Positions 24,467 through 32,775 of a stretch of DNA of 64,000 nt are shown in pieces. The translations under genes and the position numbers were made by a program. Numbering within the stretch: the stretch's first letter is position 1; each line of letters opens with the position of its first letter. This DNA is from JAXGRD01 sp050946655 (GTDB taxonomy: Bacteria; Bacillota; Clostridia; Peptostreptococcales; Anaerovoracaceae), in the NCBI GenBank assembly GCA_050946655.1, contig JBMNVE010000001.1, forward strand, positions 1-64,000. Direction: 5' to 3'. The notes beneath the pieces were generated by a model. The model did not search any database, was not told where the DNA came from, and saw only the letters and a program-made list of their open reading frames with translations.

Positions 24467-24515
24467 ATTTCCATATATTTCCTTTTATTATAAAGCCTTT
24501 CCCACTGATAGGCAA
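24467..24515 (-). promoter_or_regulatory. Regulator promoter with GGAA-box operator (site B)
   Basis: On the minus strand TTGCCT (24510-24515), 17 bp with GTGGGAAAGG, TATAAT (24487-24492), directly followed by AAAAGGAAATATATGGAAAT (24467-24486), the same 20 bases as in site A. Start near 24480. Confidence 0.7.
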
Positions 24516-24536
24516 GTGTTTTGGCACCTTAGTATA

Positions 24537-24633
24537 TTGTCAAGATTTTCCTGATCACGCATCCCGTAAATGCAAAATTTTCCTCCCGGTGCCTGTCTGA
24601 ACAAAAAAACAGCGAGCAGTAGGTCTGCTCGCT
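24537..24633. repeat. Intergenic repeat copy 1 (pairs with 31733-31826)
   Basis: Contains GTAAATGCAAAAT, seven As and the hairpin GCGAGCAG-TAGGT-CTGCTCGC. The block at 31733-31826 has the same elements in the same order with scattered differences. Both copies lie upstream of an operator-bearing promoter (sites B and C) and end in a terminator. Confidence 0.55.
24603..24633 (-). terminator. Rho-independent terminator of the FMN reductase gene
   Basis: On the minus strand AGCGAGCAG-ACCTA-CTGCTCGCT followed by G and seven Ts; located 20 bases after the stop codon at 24653. Confidence 0.85.
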
Positions 24634-24652
24634 AGAAAATATGAATTACAGG

Positions 24653-25201
24653 TTACTTCCAGGAATGAGCTCGGAGCTTCATCAATTGCTGTTCATCTCC
24701 TGCAAGGTCGTTAGGCCCGGCTGCACAAATCGCCACATCCATCACCAGATCCCATCCCATATAGTCGCAGATACATTGCATCTGCCTGCTGATCAGGTCA
24801 TATTGTTCACCGGTTATCTTGTCTTCTCCAATGGCAACAATGCCGATTTCCTTCTTCATTTTTAGGTTTTTCATCTGTACAGCCTTGGAATACATCCGAT
24901 CGATGATGGCTTTCAGCTGGCTTGTAACCCCCCACCAATAGACCGGTGTGGCAAAAATGATCCGTTGGGCTTCAAACAACTTTTCCATCACTTCTGCGCC
25001 CCCGTCCTTCAGGACACATGTGCCGCCATTTCTCCTACATCCATCACAGTGGATGCAACCTGAAAGATTCAGTGATGCAGCATCCATTTGCTCCACCACA
25101 CAACCCGGCATGTCCCGCTGTATGCTGGCCGTTACGGTTTTTACTGCCGTCACTGTATTTCCCCCTTTGCGGGGACTCCCATTGATTAGTAATGCTTTCA
25201 T
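24653..25201 (-). CDS. NADPH-dependent FMN reductase / iron-sulfur flavoprotein-like
   Basis: 182 residues. MKALLINGSPRKGGNTVTAV is the FMN phosphate-binding loop. CIHCDGCRRNGGTC gives four cysteines in the CxxCxxC...C arrangement of iron-sulfur flavoproteins. FATPVYWWGVTSQLKAIIDRMYS is the second FMN contact of the family. It lies alone with its own terminator, between the candidate pilus regulator and AIM24; a functional link to the pilus is not indicated. Good SD (GGAAGGAG). Confidence 0.88.
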   Translation of the reverse strand: MKALLINGSPRKGGNTVTAVKTVTASIQRDMPGCVVEQMDAASLNLSGCIHCDGCRRNGGTCVLKDGGAEVMEKLFEAQRIIFATPVYWWGVTSQLKAIIDRMYSKAVQMKNLKMKKEIGIVAIGEDKITGEQYDLISRQMQCICDYMGWDLVMDVAICAAGPNDLAGDEQQLMKLRAHSWK

Positions 25202-25239
25202 CCTACAAACTCCTTCCTCTTTTGAGATATATGATAGCT

Positions 25240-25275
25240 AAAAAAGACTGCTTACTCCCTTGGACGCAAGCAGCC
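25240..25275 (-). terminator. Rho-independent terminator of the AIM24 gene
   Basis: On the minus strand GGCTGCTT, a 14-base loop, AAGCAGTC, then TTTTTT; 25 bases after the stop codon. Confidence 0.75.
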
Positions 25276-25299
25276 TTTAGAATAACCAATGCTAAAGCA

Positions 25300-25974
25300 T
25301 TATTTCGACGGCATAAAGGGCATGATGGCCTGTGCCATGTTGCTGATGGGCATGGTCTGCAAGGCAACCTTTCCCGGTCCTGTAACCAGAGTATTGAAGA
25401 CGCCTTCCCCACCCAAAAGGATGTTTTTTGCACCTTTGACCATTTGTATATCCATGCTGCAAGTGCTGCTCATATAGGCCAAATTACCTGTATCCACTAC
25501 CATAGCCTGTCCGGGACCAAGATCATATTCAATGATCGCACCGTCGATTTCCAGGAATGCCATTCCGCTGCCTTCCAGCTTCTGCATGATGAAGCCTTCT
25601 CCACCAAACAGTCCCGCGCCCAACTTCTTCTTGAAGAATACGGACAGGTTTACGGTTTCCGCACTGGCCAGGAATGCAGACTTCTGAGCAATGACAGATG
25701 TTTGTCCTACATCTACCGGAACGATCGAACCGGGGAAGCTGCTGGCAAAAGCAATCTCTCCTGGACCTCCTATGGCTGTATATTTATTCTGAAATATAGA
25801 ATCTCCTGCGAACATTCTACCCAGTGATTTACCGACACCACCTGTGCCTTGTGTCTCCATCTTAACGTTAGTGGACATCCAAGCCATGGCACCCTTTTCG
25901 GTGATCATGGATTCGCCGTCATCCAATTGGCAAATAACTACAGGTAGCTGTCCCCCCTCGATTCGGTATTGCAT
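25300..25974 (-). CDS. AIM24 family protein (TIGR00266)
   Basis: 224 residues, all-beta with many glycines: TEKGAMAWMSTNVKMETQGTGGVGKSLGRMFAGDSIFQNKYTA, then FFKKKLGAGLFGGEGFIMQKLEGSGMAFLEIDGAIIEYDL and a late VVDTGNLAYMSS. This is the AIM24/TIGR00266 fold, a trimeric beta-prism-like protein of unknown biochemical role found across bacteria. It has the most perfect sigma-A promoter in the window and its own terminator, suggesting high independent expression. Confidence 0.92.
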   Translation of the reverse strand: MQYRIEGGQLPVVICQLDDGESMITEKGAMAWMSTNVKMETQGTGGVGKSLGRMFAGDSIFQNKYTAIGGPGEIAFASSFPGSIVPVDVGQTSVIAQKSAFLASAETVNLSVFFKKKLGAGLFGGEGFIMQKLEGSGMAFLEIDGAIIEYDLGPGQAMVVDTGNLAYMSSTCSMDIQMVKGAKNILLGGEGVFNTLVTGPGKVALQTMPISNMAQAIMPFMPSK

Positions 25975-26015
25975 ATTTTTCTCCTTTCGTCATAACGAAT
26001 TATAGTTTCCGTCAC

Positions 26016-26044
26016 ATTATATTCCTATTTTTTTAAATTGTCAA
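26016..26044 (-). promoter_or_regulatory. Consensus sigma-A promoter of the AIM24 gene
   Basis: On the minus strand TTGACA (26039-26044), 17 bp, TATAAT (26016-26021): both hexamers match consensus. Leader of about 35 bases with SD AAAGGAG before the ATG at 25974. Confidence 0.85.
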
Positions 26045-26077
26045 AATATTCCTGAAGGAATAATGGGAAATATGTCT

Positions 26078-27154
26078 CTATCGATAATCCTTGATAAACT
26101 CTGTCACCAATCGAACCGTGTTTTCCAAATCACCCATATGGACCGTTCCTACCGCCGTATGCATATACCTTTGGGGGATGCAGATCCCGCCGGTCAAATA
26201 TCCCTTTCCTGCCATAGACGCAGACCATGCGTCCGTGCCGCCGCCCAAAATCACCTCTCTCTGGTAGGGGATCTTGTTTTTCTCCGCCACATCTATGATG
26301 GCTCGGGTAACTTTTCGAGGCACGTTGTTCCCTGTGGCACCAAGAACGGGGTCCCAGTCGTAAAATTTTATTCCCGGCCCGGCACCCAGTTTCTGGGAGC
26401 ACTGATTGGCCCCGATCCCCGGAACATCTCCCGTCAAGGTAACATCCAATGCAATCATCAATTCCGGATCTATTTGGCCCATCATGGGTGCTCCTGAACG
26501 CATGCCTACTTCTTCTTGGACAGATGCAGCCATGACTATTGTTACTTCCGGAACCATATCTTTCAGCCTCCGCAGAGATTCCACCATAACTGCACATCCG
26601 GCACGGTCATCTACAGCTTTTCCGGAATAAAAGTCTCCATCATTAAGCAGTCCGCCTTCTCGTGAAAAACCCATATAATCCCCGATATTGACCCCTAAAG
26701 ATAGCACTTCTTTCCGGCTGGTCTTCCCTACATCCACAAAGAGATCCTCGATTTTTTGTACCTTTTCATGGTCCTCATCAGTCATGATGTGGGCGGGCTT
26801 TGAGCCCGTCACACCATAAACCTTCTCGCCTTTCTCTGTAAGGATCACCATGTCCTGGTTGACTGCGTTTCGATCATCGTGGTAGCCCACCGGAAGGAAG
26901 CGCAACATCCCATCTTCTTCAATGTAGTTGACGATGAATCCGATTTCATCCATGTGGGCCGAGAAGAGGATCTTTCGGCTCTTGTCCTTCCCATGTTTGA
27001 CGAAATACTGGGCACCTAGTGGATCGGAGAAATGCTCATCCCACAGCCCTTCCATTTCGTCTTTCATGATGCGAGCGACTTCTCCCTCATCTCCAGACAC
27101 GCCAAAGGCATTATCCAAGCGATATAACGTCTCGTAAAGATTGCTTTCCTTCAT
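26078..27154 (-). CDS. M42 family metallopeptidase
   Basis: 358 residues. The two-metal aminopeptidase ligands are visible: His in FSAHMDEIGF, Asp in AVDDRAGCAV, the Glu pair in QEEVGMRSG, Asp in ALDVTLTGD, with GGGTDAWSAS near the C-terminus. The PDZ-like insertion of the family lies at about 75-165. M42 enzymes are large TET-type oligomers that trim peptides, often glutamyl- or deblocking aminopeptidases; the specificity here is unknown. Ten bases downstream of the NhaC antiporter, so probably co-transcribed with it. Confidence 0.93.
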   Translation of the reverse strand: MKESNLYETLYRLDNAFGVSGDEGEVARIMKDEMEGLWDEHFSDPLGAQYFVKHGKDKSRKILFSAHMDEIGFIVNYIEEDGMLRFLPVGYHDDRNAVNQDMVILTEKGEKVYGVTGSKPAHIMTDEDHEKVQKIEDLFVDVGKTSRKEVLSLGVNIGDYMGFSREGGLLNDGDFYSGKAVDDRAGCAVMVESLRRLKDMVPEVTIVMAASVQEEVGMRSGAPMMGQIDPELMIALDVTLTGDVPGIGANQCSQKLGAGPGIKFYDWDPVLGATGNNVPRKVTRAIIDVAEKNKIPYQREVILGGGTDAWSASMAGKGYLTGGICIPQRYMHTAVGTVHMGDLENTVRLVTEFIKDYR

Positions 27155-27164
27155 ATAACACCTC

Positions 27165-28538
27165 TTACATCATAAAGCCGACGATCAAATAGAGGATCGC
27201 CGATCCACCACCTGCAATGAGTGCATAGGGCAAGGTGGCCAGCATCAGTTCTACAGCCTTGATCTGACATCCTTGTGAACAGAGGATGATGCCGTCGCCG
27301 TACAGGCAAGTGTTGCTTCCGAATGCTGCGCCGGAAAAGACTGCCGCCGCTGTTAGGATGGGATCCACGCCCATTACCTGTGCAAGAGGAATGACAATGG
27401 GGATGATGATTACAGCCATATCCCAGAAACTGCCGGTAGCGTAAGCATATACGCCGCAAACCAGGAAAACCACCATAGGAAGGAAGCCTCCCTTCATAAT
27501 GGGGGCCGTCACAGATATCACATAGCCTGCCAGGTCAAGATCCGCGTTTACCGCTTGGACGGCAAATGCCAGGACCGATAGTACCATAACAAAGCCCATA
27601 CTCAGTATCCCGTCAAAGCATGCGGTGAGAAGCTCCATAAACGATAATTTGCGCATGATCAGATAAAGCAGGAAGGATACGATCACACCGGCAAAGGCAC
27701 CCATGAGTACGTCTTTGTCCGTCCATAGGGTGACCCCGATCATGACGACTAAGGGAACAAGAAAGCTCCAAGGTTGAGGCTTGCTTCCCGGTTTTTCTTC
27801 GTATTCTTCATTGGCCACAAGGAGAGAAGTGTCCGTTCCTTCGGGGAAGACATTCCCTGTTTCTTCTGCCCGCTTTGCATCCCTTTTAATGGGCCCCATC
27901 TTGGGGATGATCCCAATCACATGAAGGATGACGATAAGAACTGCGATCCAGGCATAAAACGTCAGTGGTATGGCTTTGATGTATGCCCCCATGGCAGAAC
28001 CGCCTACCATCACTCCCTCTTCCTTCAGCAAGGCGGCAAAATAGACAGCCCAAGAAGAGAGAGGAATGAGGACGCAGACAGGCGCCGCTACGCTGTTCAC
28101 AACATAGCCCAATTGAGTCCTGGGAATCTTTAGCCGATCGGTGACCCCCTTCATAGTAGTGCTCACCGCAAGGTTGTTCAGGTAATCATCGATGAAGATA
28201 ATGACACCCAGTACGATAGTCCCCGCCAGAGCCTGACGTTTAGTATGAATATACCTCCCCGCCCATGCACCGAATTCTCTCACTGCACCGGACCGTTCAA
28301 AGAGCATGATCAATATCCCGAACATGGCAATGACCAGTACCAGCCACTGCAATGTCTCATTGCTCATTGATGCATAAACGTACTTGAACCAAGATCCGGG
28401 TACACCCTTGATGTTCCCTGCCAATAAAGCCGCCCCTACTGTCAGTCCGCAGACCATAGCAAAGAGCGTCCGTTTTGTCGTTACTGCAATGACCAAGATG
28501 GTCAGCACCGGCAATATACATATAATTCCGTATTCCAT
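27165..28538 (-). CDS. NhaC-type Na+/H+ antiporter family protein
   Basis: 457 residues with about 11-12 membrane helices. Family features: VLGVIIFIDDYLNNLAVSTTMKGVTDRLKIPRTQLGYVVNSVAAPVCVLIPLSSWAVY, where the IDDYLN acidic pair lies in a membrane segment, and a matching second-half block YATGSFWDMAVIIIPIVIPLAQVMGVDPILTAAAVFSGAAFGSNTCLYGDG. It exchanges cations or small organic ions across the membrane; the NhaC group also contains amino-acid-linked exchangers. It precedes the M42 peptidase by 10 bases, and the pair could handle peptide or amino-acid pools (inference). Confidence 0.9.
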   Translation of the reverse strand: MEYGIICILPVLTILVIAVTTKRTLFAMVCGLTVGAALLAGNIKGVPGSWFKYVYASMSNETLQWLVLVIAMFGILIMLFERSGAVREFGAWAGRYIHTKRQALAGTIVLGVIIFIDDYLNNLAVSTTMKGVTDRLKIPRTQLGYVVNSVAAPVCVLIPLSSWAVYFAALLKEEGVMVGGSAMGAYIKAIPLTFYAWIAVLIVILHVIGIIPKMGPIKRDAKRAEETGNVFPEGTDTSLLVANEEYEEKPGSKPQPWSFLVPLVVMIGVTLWTDKDVLMGAFAGVIVSFLLYLIMRKLSFMELLTACFDGILSMGFVMVLSVLAFAVQAVNADLDLAGYVISVTAPIMKGGFLPMVVFLVCGVYAYATGSFWDMAVIIIPIVIPLAQVMGVDPILTAAAVFSGAAFGSNTCLYGDGIILCSQGCQIKAVELMLATLPYALIAGGGSAILYLIVGFMM

Positions 28539-28565
28539 AAGCGATCTCCTTTCACTAATACGGAC

Positions 28566-28574
28566 ATTATATCA
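28566..28574 (-). promoter_or_regulatory. Extended -10 promoter element of the nhaC-M42 unit
   Basis: On the minus strand TGATATAAT (28566-28574), a TG-extended -10 box, with no good -35 box 17 bases above it. SD AAAGGAG precedes the ATG at 28538. Confidence 0.5.
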
Positions 28575-28601
28575 GAAATCGCAGGCTATGTGGACGGAGA
28601 A

Positions 28602-29669
28602 TTACATTCCCAGTAAGGCAGGTGCAATGGTGATCATGACCAATACCAAAAGTAGGATGACCAGGGGCAACGTCATCTTTGTCTCTGCAAGCCTGCCCTT
28701 TTCCTCCGATTGTTTTTTTCTGGCAAACCAAAGCATTTCTCCTTCTCTTTGCAGCTTTACAACCAGATCTGATCCCTTGGACACATTGTCCATGAGTATG
28801 CCTGCGATCCGCATCAACTCTCTGACCTTGCTTCGCCTTGCAAAACGATAAAGTTCTACATGTAAAGGCGCATTGGTTTCCTTTGATTTATAATAAATTC
28901 TCCGCATTTGATCATAAAAATAGGTGGTGTTTTCTCCTCGCAATTTGATATCATCGCCTATGATTTTCTCAATGGCAGCCTGCATGACAATCCCACTGGA
29001 AAGAAGCAGTACCAACTTATTGATGAACTCGGGCAATTCCCTGATGATCGAAGCTTTGGCTGTTTTTTCTTCCGCCAAGATGCTGTCGTACCTGCTTTTG
29101 TAGACTAAAAATCCTGTGAACAGGAACACAAAAATGAGGATGGGAGAAGATGACCGATTGGTCTGCTGCCAGTTGAGCTTAGTCCCGTCCTCAAGCTGTG
29201 TAGGGAGGACAATGCTGCCTGATGCCGTATCCTGATTCAAACTGCGTGTCACAGTGGAAATTTTTCTCTCCAGTCTCACACTTTCCGGTTCCTCCTTCAG
29301 TATGCCCTTCTCTGCTTTTGCGGCATTTTGAGGGGCGATCAAGATCTGCTTTTCCGCTCCCACTTGCACATCATCAGAAGACGCCCACACCTTGGCATCT
29401 AACAGTAGCGGTGCCTCGCCTTTTTTCGGCCGCTCCACAGAAATCAACTGACCATCTTTCACCTTGACCTTGGCCGTAGACTGATTGCCGTCAGTAGCAC
29501 TGTAGATAAGGGTCAATATAATGAGCACCACGATCAAAGCATATCTTTTTAGGATTTTTCGTCGTAGGGCGGAAACCTTACCTCCATACTCCCCTTCTCC
29601 GTAAATATCCTTATATTTTTCTTCCAGAGTTTTTGTGCTTCCAAGAAGGCTTTGTAAGTATATTTTCAT
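28602..29669 (-). CDS. tadC: TadC-like type II secretion F-domain protein
   Basis: 355 residues from MKIYLQSLLGSTKTLEEKY. A transmembrane helix near 41-58, then an outside segment of about 110 residues (60-170), a second helix near 172-190, the T2SF cytoplasmic domain (EFINKLVLLLSSGIVMQAAIEKII...) and a last helix near 330-352. Such proteins form the inner-membrane platform of Tad pili. The extended outside segment between the first two helices is not usual for TadC. The ATG lies one base after the tadB stop (TAA-A-ATG) with SD GAGGTG inside tadB. Confidence 0.82.
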   Translation of the reverse strand: MKIYLQSLLGSTKTLEEKYKDIYGEGEYGGKVSALRRKILKRYALIVVLIILTLIYSATDGNQSTAKVKVKDGQLISVERPKKGEAPLLLDAKVWASSDDVQVGAEKQILIAPQNAAKAEKGILKEEPESVRLERKISTVTRSLNQDTASGSIVLPTQLEDGTKLNWQQTNRSSSPILIFVFLFTGFLVYKSRYDSILAEEKTAKASIIRELPEFINKLVLLLSSGIVMQAAIEKIIGDDIKLRGENTTYFYDQMRRIYYKSKETNAPLHVELYRFARRSKVRELMRIAGILMDNVSKGSDLVVKLQREGEMLWFARKKQSEEKGRLAETKMTLPLVILLLVLVMITIAPALLGM

Positions 29670-29670
29670 T

Positions 29671-30417
29671 TTACACCTCAATGTTACTGAGCTTTTGCGT
29701 CATTTGATAGGCAATAGCAATCCCTGCCAGGGCCAGGGTCATGATGATCCGACCGGCAAGGGTCTCGTACATCACCTGAAGGTAGTCCGAGTAAAATACG
29801 TTCAACCCAAGTACGACTCCAATGGGCATCAAGGAAATGATCTTACCTTCAAGCTGCTTCTGGGCTGTCAAGGTACGGATCTCCCGCTGGATGGCCATTT
29901 TTTCAACGATAATATCCGTCGCATTGGTGATCACTTTCACCGTGTCTCCTCCCGTCTCCCGACATGTGAGATACACATCCACGAAATTTCGTATATCATC
30001 CGCACCGCTGCGAAGAGCGAAATCCGATAAGATCTTTTCTTCCCTTTCTCGATTTTCATTGATCCCCTTGACCATGTAGGTCAGTTCCTGCACCATGGGA
30101 GTCTTTTCTTCATAAAGAAGCCGAAGGTTATCCAGCCCTTCTTCAAGGGCCTGACTCATCTGTCTCCCCGTGGCCATAGAAGAAGCCAAAGAATACAGCA
30201 GGTCTTTAAACTGCACCAACAGGAATTCTCTTTGACGCTTCCCTTTGTATTGTTCATAAAAGGGAATACAAAATATGACCAATGCTCCCGATGCAAAGGA
30301 AAGTATGATGCTGCGATAAAACAGCAAGGTGAGCATGAAGATCAAGACATATCCCCCGGGAAGGAACAGCAATTTCTCCTTTGAGGACAGTTTATATGAC
30401 TTATAGCGTGGCAGCAT
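29671..30417 (-). CDS. tadB: TadB-like type II secretion F-domain protein
   Basis: 248 residues. Two membrane helices at the start (about 17-50), then the T2SF domain with QFKDLLYSLASSMATGRQMSQALEEGLDNL and DIRNFVDVYLTCRETGGDTVKVITNATDIIVEKM, and C-terminal helices (about 190-235). It is the second platform protein of the Tad assembly machine, working with TadA and TadC. Overlaps the 3' end of tadA by 17 bases. Confidence 0.88.
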   Translation of the reverse strand: MLPRYKSYKLSSKEKLLFLPGGYVLIFMLTLLFYRSIILSFASGALVIFCIPFYEQYKGKRQREFLLVQFKDLLYSLASSMATGRQMSQALEEGLDNLRLLYEEKTPMVQELTYMVKGINENREREEKILSDFALRSGADDIRNFVDVYLTCRETGGDTVKVITNATDIIVEKMAIQREIRTLTAQKQLEGKIISLMPIGVVLGLNVFYSDYLQVMYETLAGRIIMTLALAGIAIAYQMTQKLSNIEV

Positions 30418-31603
30418 CTTCCCACCTCCGCAGCTCCAGTTTTTCTCTGTGAAACAGTTTATTCTCCGTCCTTTTTAATCCATCTGCTCTTTGGTACTTG
30501 AAGAGGGTACTGGTTTCTATTCCTCCATTCTTGAGGCCGGTCACCTCTGCCACCTCCATGACCTTTCTGCTTCGATCAGGAAGTCTGCCCAAGTGGATCA
30601 TAATGTCAATTCCTTCTGCGATCTGCCCCCTAATGGCATCTATGGGAAAATCCGCAGCCTGCAAAAACATGGACTCCAGTCTACGGAGCATTCCTTCAAT
30701 ACTATTTCCGTGGCCGCTGGACAGACTGCCCGAATGACCGGTATTCATTGCCTGTATCATGTCCATGACTTCTTTTCCCCTTACCTCACCGACGATGATC
30801 CTGTCCGGTCGCATGCGAAGAGAGGTTTTGATCAGCTTTTCCATTTCCACTTGTCCTCTTCCCTCGGAATTTGCGTTTTTACACTCCATCCGCACGATGT
30901 TGGCAATGTTACTGATCTGCATCTCTGCCGAATCTTCTATGACAATCACCCTTTCTTCTTCCGGGATGTAGCCTGAGAGGACGTTGAGAAAAGTAGTTTT
31001 CCCTGTGGACGTTCCACCGCTTACGAAACAGTTGTATCCGGATTCTACTAAAACTCTCAAGTAATCGGCACACTCTGTAGTCAGTGTCCCCAGGCGGATC
31101 AGATCCTCCATGGTAAATCCGGTCTCAGGGAATTTTCGGATGGTCAAAATGGGCCCGTTGAGAGCGATGTTCTTGTATACCCCGTTAACTCGAGAGCCAT
31201 CGGGTAGCCTGGCATCCACAATAGGATTCAATTCATTGATTTCCCTTTGCACCTTTGCCGTGATCCTACGAATGACTTCCTCTAAATTTTCTGTTGTTTC
31301 GAAAAACGCTTCTGATTTTTCCAGTTTTCCTTTTCTTTCCACAAAGATATGATCTTTCCCGTTTACCATTATCTCTGTGATCAAGGGATCCTCAGCCAAA
31401 GGTGCGAGAATATCCAGGTCTTTCCTGATGGCATAGAAGATCCGCTCCCCTATCCGGGCGAGTGTTCGGCAAGTACAAGTTTCTCCGTCGGGATAGGATA
31501 GTAAATATTCATGGATGATTTCTCTTACTTCATCATCATCCAGCTGTCTTCCTTTTTCATTGATCAGTTTTCTCACTTCTTCAATTAAGTAATTTACATC
31601 CAT
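30401..31603 (-). CDS. tadA: TadA/CpaF-type pilus assembly ATPase
   Basis: 400 residues. The N-terminal domain ends in DPLITEIMVNGKDHIFVERKGKLE, the typical CpaF entrance. Catalytic motifs: Walker A SGGTSTGKTTFLN, Asp box VIVIEDSAEMQI, Walker B MRPDRIIVGEVRGKE and the His box TGHSGSLSSGHGNS. This secretion ATPase powers assembly of Flp pili through TadB and TadC, encoded immediately after it. No prepilin peptidase or CpaB is present in the window, so those must be elsewhere. Transcribed from the operator-bearing promoter C at 31644-31672. Confidence 0.95.
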   Translation of the reverse strand: MDVNYLIEEVRKLINEKGRQLDDDEVREIIHEYLLSYPDGETCTCRTLARIGERIFYAIRKDLDILAPLAEDPLITEIMVNGKDHIFVERKGKLEKSEAFFETTENLEEVIRRITAKVQREINELNPIVDARLPDGSRVNGVYKNIALNGPILTIRKFPETGFTMEDLIRLGTLTTECADYLRVLVESGYNCFVSGGTSTGKTTFLNVLSGYIPEEERVIVIEDSAEMQISNIANIVRMECKNANSEGRGQVEMEKLIKTSLRMRPDRIIVGEVRGKEVMDMIQAMNTGHSGSLSSGHGNSIEGMLRRLESMFLQAADFPIDAIRGQIAEGIDIMIHLGRLPDRSRKVMEVAEVTGLKNGGIETSTLFKYQRADGLKRTENKLFHREKLELRRWEDAATL

Positions 31604-31623
31604 TTCCGTTTTTCCCTCTTGTT

Positions 31624-31672
31624 ATTATTTCCATTTATTTCCAATTATAAAACAACTTCCATAAATTGGCAA
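31624..31672 (-). promoter_or_regulatory. tadABC promoter with GGAA-box operator (site C)
   Basis: On the minus strand TTGCCA (31667-31672), 17 bp beginning ATTTATGGAAGTT, TATAAT (31644-31649), then TGGAAATAAATGGAAATAA (31624-31643 region), two GGAAAT boxes 10 bp apart. Start near 31637, leader of about 34 bases. Confidence 0.7.
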
Positions 31673-31732
31673 CTGTTTTTTCAAATGTTGGGGTGAAGAG
31701 GAAGATGATTTCAGCTGACCATAGATGGGATG

Positions 31733-31826
31733 ACGGCAATTTTTTATTGATCCCACTTCTCGTAAATGTAAAATCATCCGGCCATTACTTTCCGGATCAA
31801 AAAAACGAGCAGTCGGTCTGCTCGTT
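31733..31826. repeat. Intergenic repeat copy 2 (pairs with 24537-24633)
   Basis: Contains CGTAAATGTAAAAT, seven As and the hairpin CGAGCAG-TCGGT-CTGCTCG. Same element order as copy 1. The 60 bases between this block and the promoter C spacer (31673-31732) have no recognised feature. Confidence 0.55.
31799..31826 (-). terminator. Rho-independent terminator of the phoPR operon
   Basis: On the minus strand AACGAGCAG-ACCGA-CTGCTCGTT running into seven Ts; 70 bases after the phoR stop. Confidence 0.85.
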
Positions 31827-31896
31827 GAGAATACTTGGTTGCGTTTTGTGCTCCATCCCAACCTTGGCATAGAGCTTTTTTCTTCAATGTATAATT

Positions 31897-32775
31897 TTAG
31901 CGGAAGGATATGGTGAAGGTGCTCCCTTCCCCCAGCTTGCTGTCCACCTTGATCTCCGCATTGAAGAGGACAGCGATGTGCTTGACGATGGAAAGTCCCA
32001 GGCCGGTGCCTCCCACCTTTCTGGATCTGGACTTGTCCACCCGATAGAAACGTTCAAATAGTCTGTCCAGGTTTTCCTTGCTGATCCCAATGCCTTCATC
32101 ACGAACGGTGATGACGATCTTGCCGTATAAAAGGCGACCTTCGATCCAAACTCTTCCCCCTTCGTTGGAATACTTAATGGCGTTTTCCACGATATTGACC
32201 AGCATCTGGCGAAATCTATCCTCATGACCCCATATGAAGAGGTTAGCATCCACATCGGAAAGTATGGTGACTTTATTCTTATGGGCAATGGGTTCCATTA
32301 CCGTGACGATGCCTTGTATCGTAGTTTTGATGTTGATCTTTTCGTGGCTCCCCACGTTCTTGCTTTCAATATCCGACAGCACCAAGGTGTCTTCAATGAG
32401 CCTCTTGAGCCGAGATGTTTCGATGGCAATGATGTCGATGAATTTATTTCTGATTTCAGGGTCATCGGCTGCACCATCCTGCAAGGTTTCTATAAAACCG
32501 ATGATGGATGTAAGTGGTGTCCTCAACTCATGGGTCACATTGGCAACGAATTCCTTGCGCATGACTTCAAGCTGCCTGTTTTCCTCCTCCATTTGCCGCA
32601 GTTTTTTTTGCATATCCTGTATGGGTTTCAGCAACCACATATACAGGGCAATAAAACCCACGGCTGTGATACCGAGGATAATCACCGACATGGCATAAAT
32701 ATCTTTCAGATAGTAGCCTGCCAATACGTTCCCCAAGGCAACAAAGGCAATGACCACCGCCAGTTTTATCTTCAT
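31897..32775 (-). CDS. phoR: PhoR-like sensor histidine kinase
   Basis: 292 residues, short for PhoR. Two membrane helices (about 5-21 and 30-49) with almost no outside loop and no PAS domain, then HisKA with His82 in FVANVTHELRTPLTSIIGF and HATPase_c motifs N (NIVENAIKYS), G1 (VRDEGIGI), F (LFERFYRVD) and G2 (GGTGLGLSIVK). The gene starts within the stop of the response regulator (ATGA overlap). Neighbouring NaPi transporter and upstream Pho-box-like repeats support a phosphate role; the lack of an outside sensing domain fits kinases controlled through a transporter/PhoU-like partner. Confidence 0.88.
   Translation of the reverse strand: MKIKLAVVIAFVALGNVLAGYYLKDIYAMSVIILGITAVGFIALYMWLLKPIQDMQKKLRQMEEENRQLEVMRKEFVANVTHELRTPLTSIIGFIETLQDGAADDPEIRNKFIDIIAIETSRLKRLIEDTLVLSDIESKNVGSHEKINIKTTIQGIVTVMEPIAHKNKVTILSDVDANLFIWGHEDRFRQMLVNIVENAIKYSNEGGRVWIEGRLLYGKIVITVRDEGIGISKENLDRLFERFYRVDKSRSRKVGGTGLGLSIVKHIAVLFNAEIKVDSKLGEGSTFTISFR

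Noticed and set aside
24439..24474. Upstream start of the candidate regulator at 24474
   Set aside because: The codon lies in the operator about 6 bases after the predicted transcript start and has no SD; 24438 fits better.
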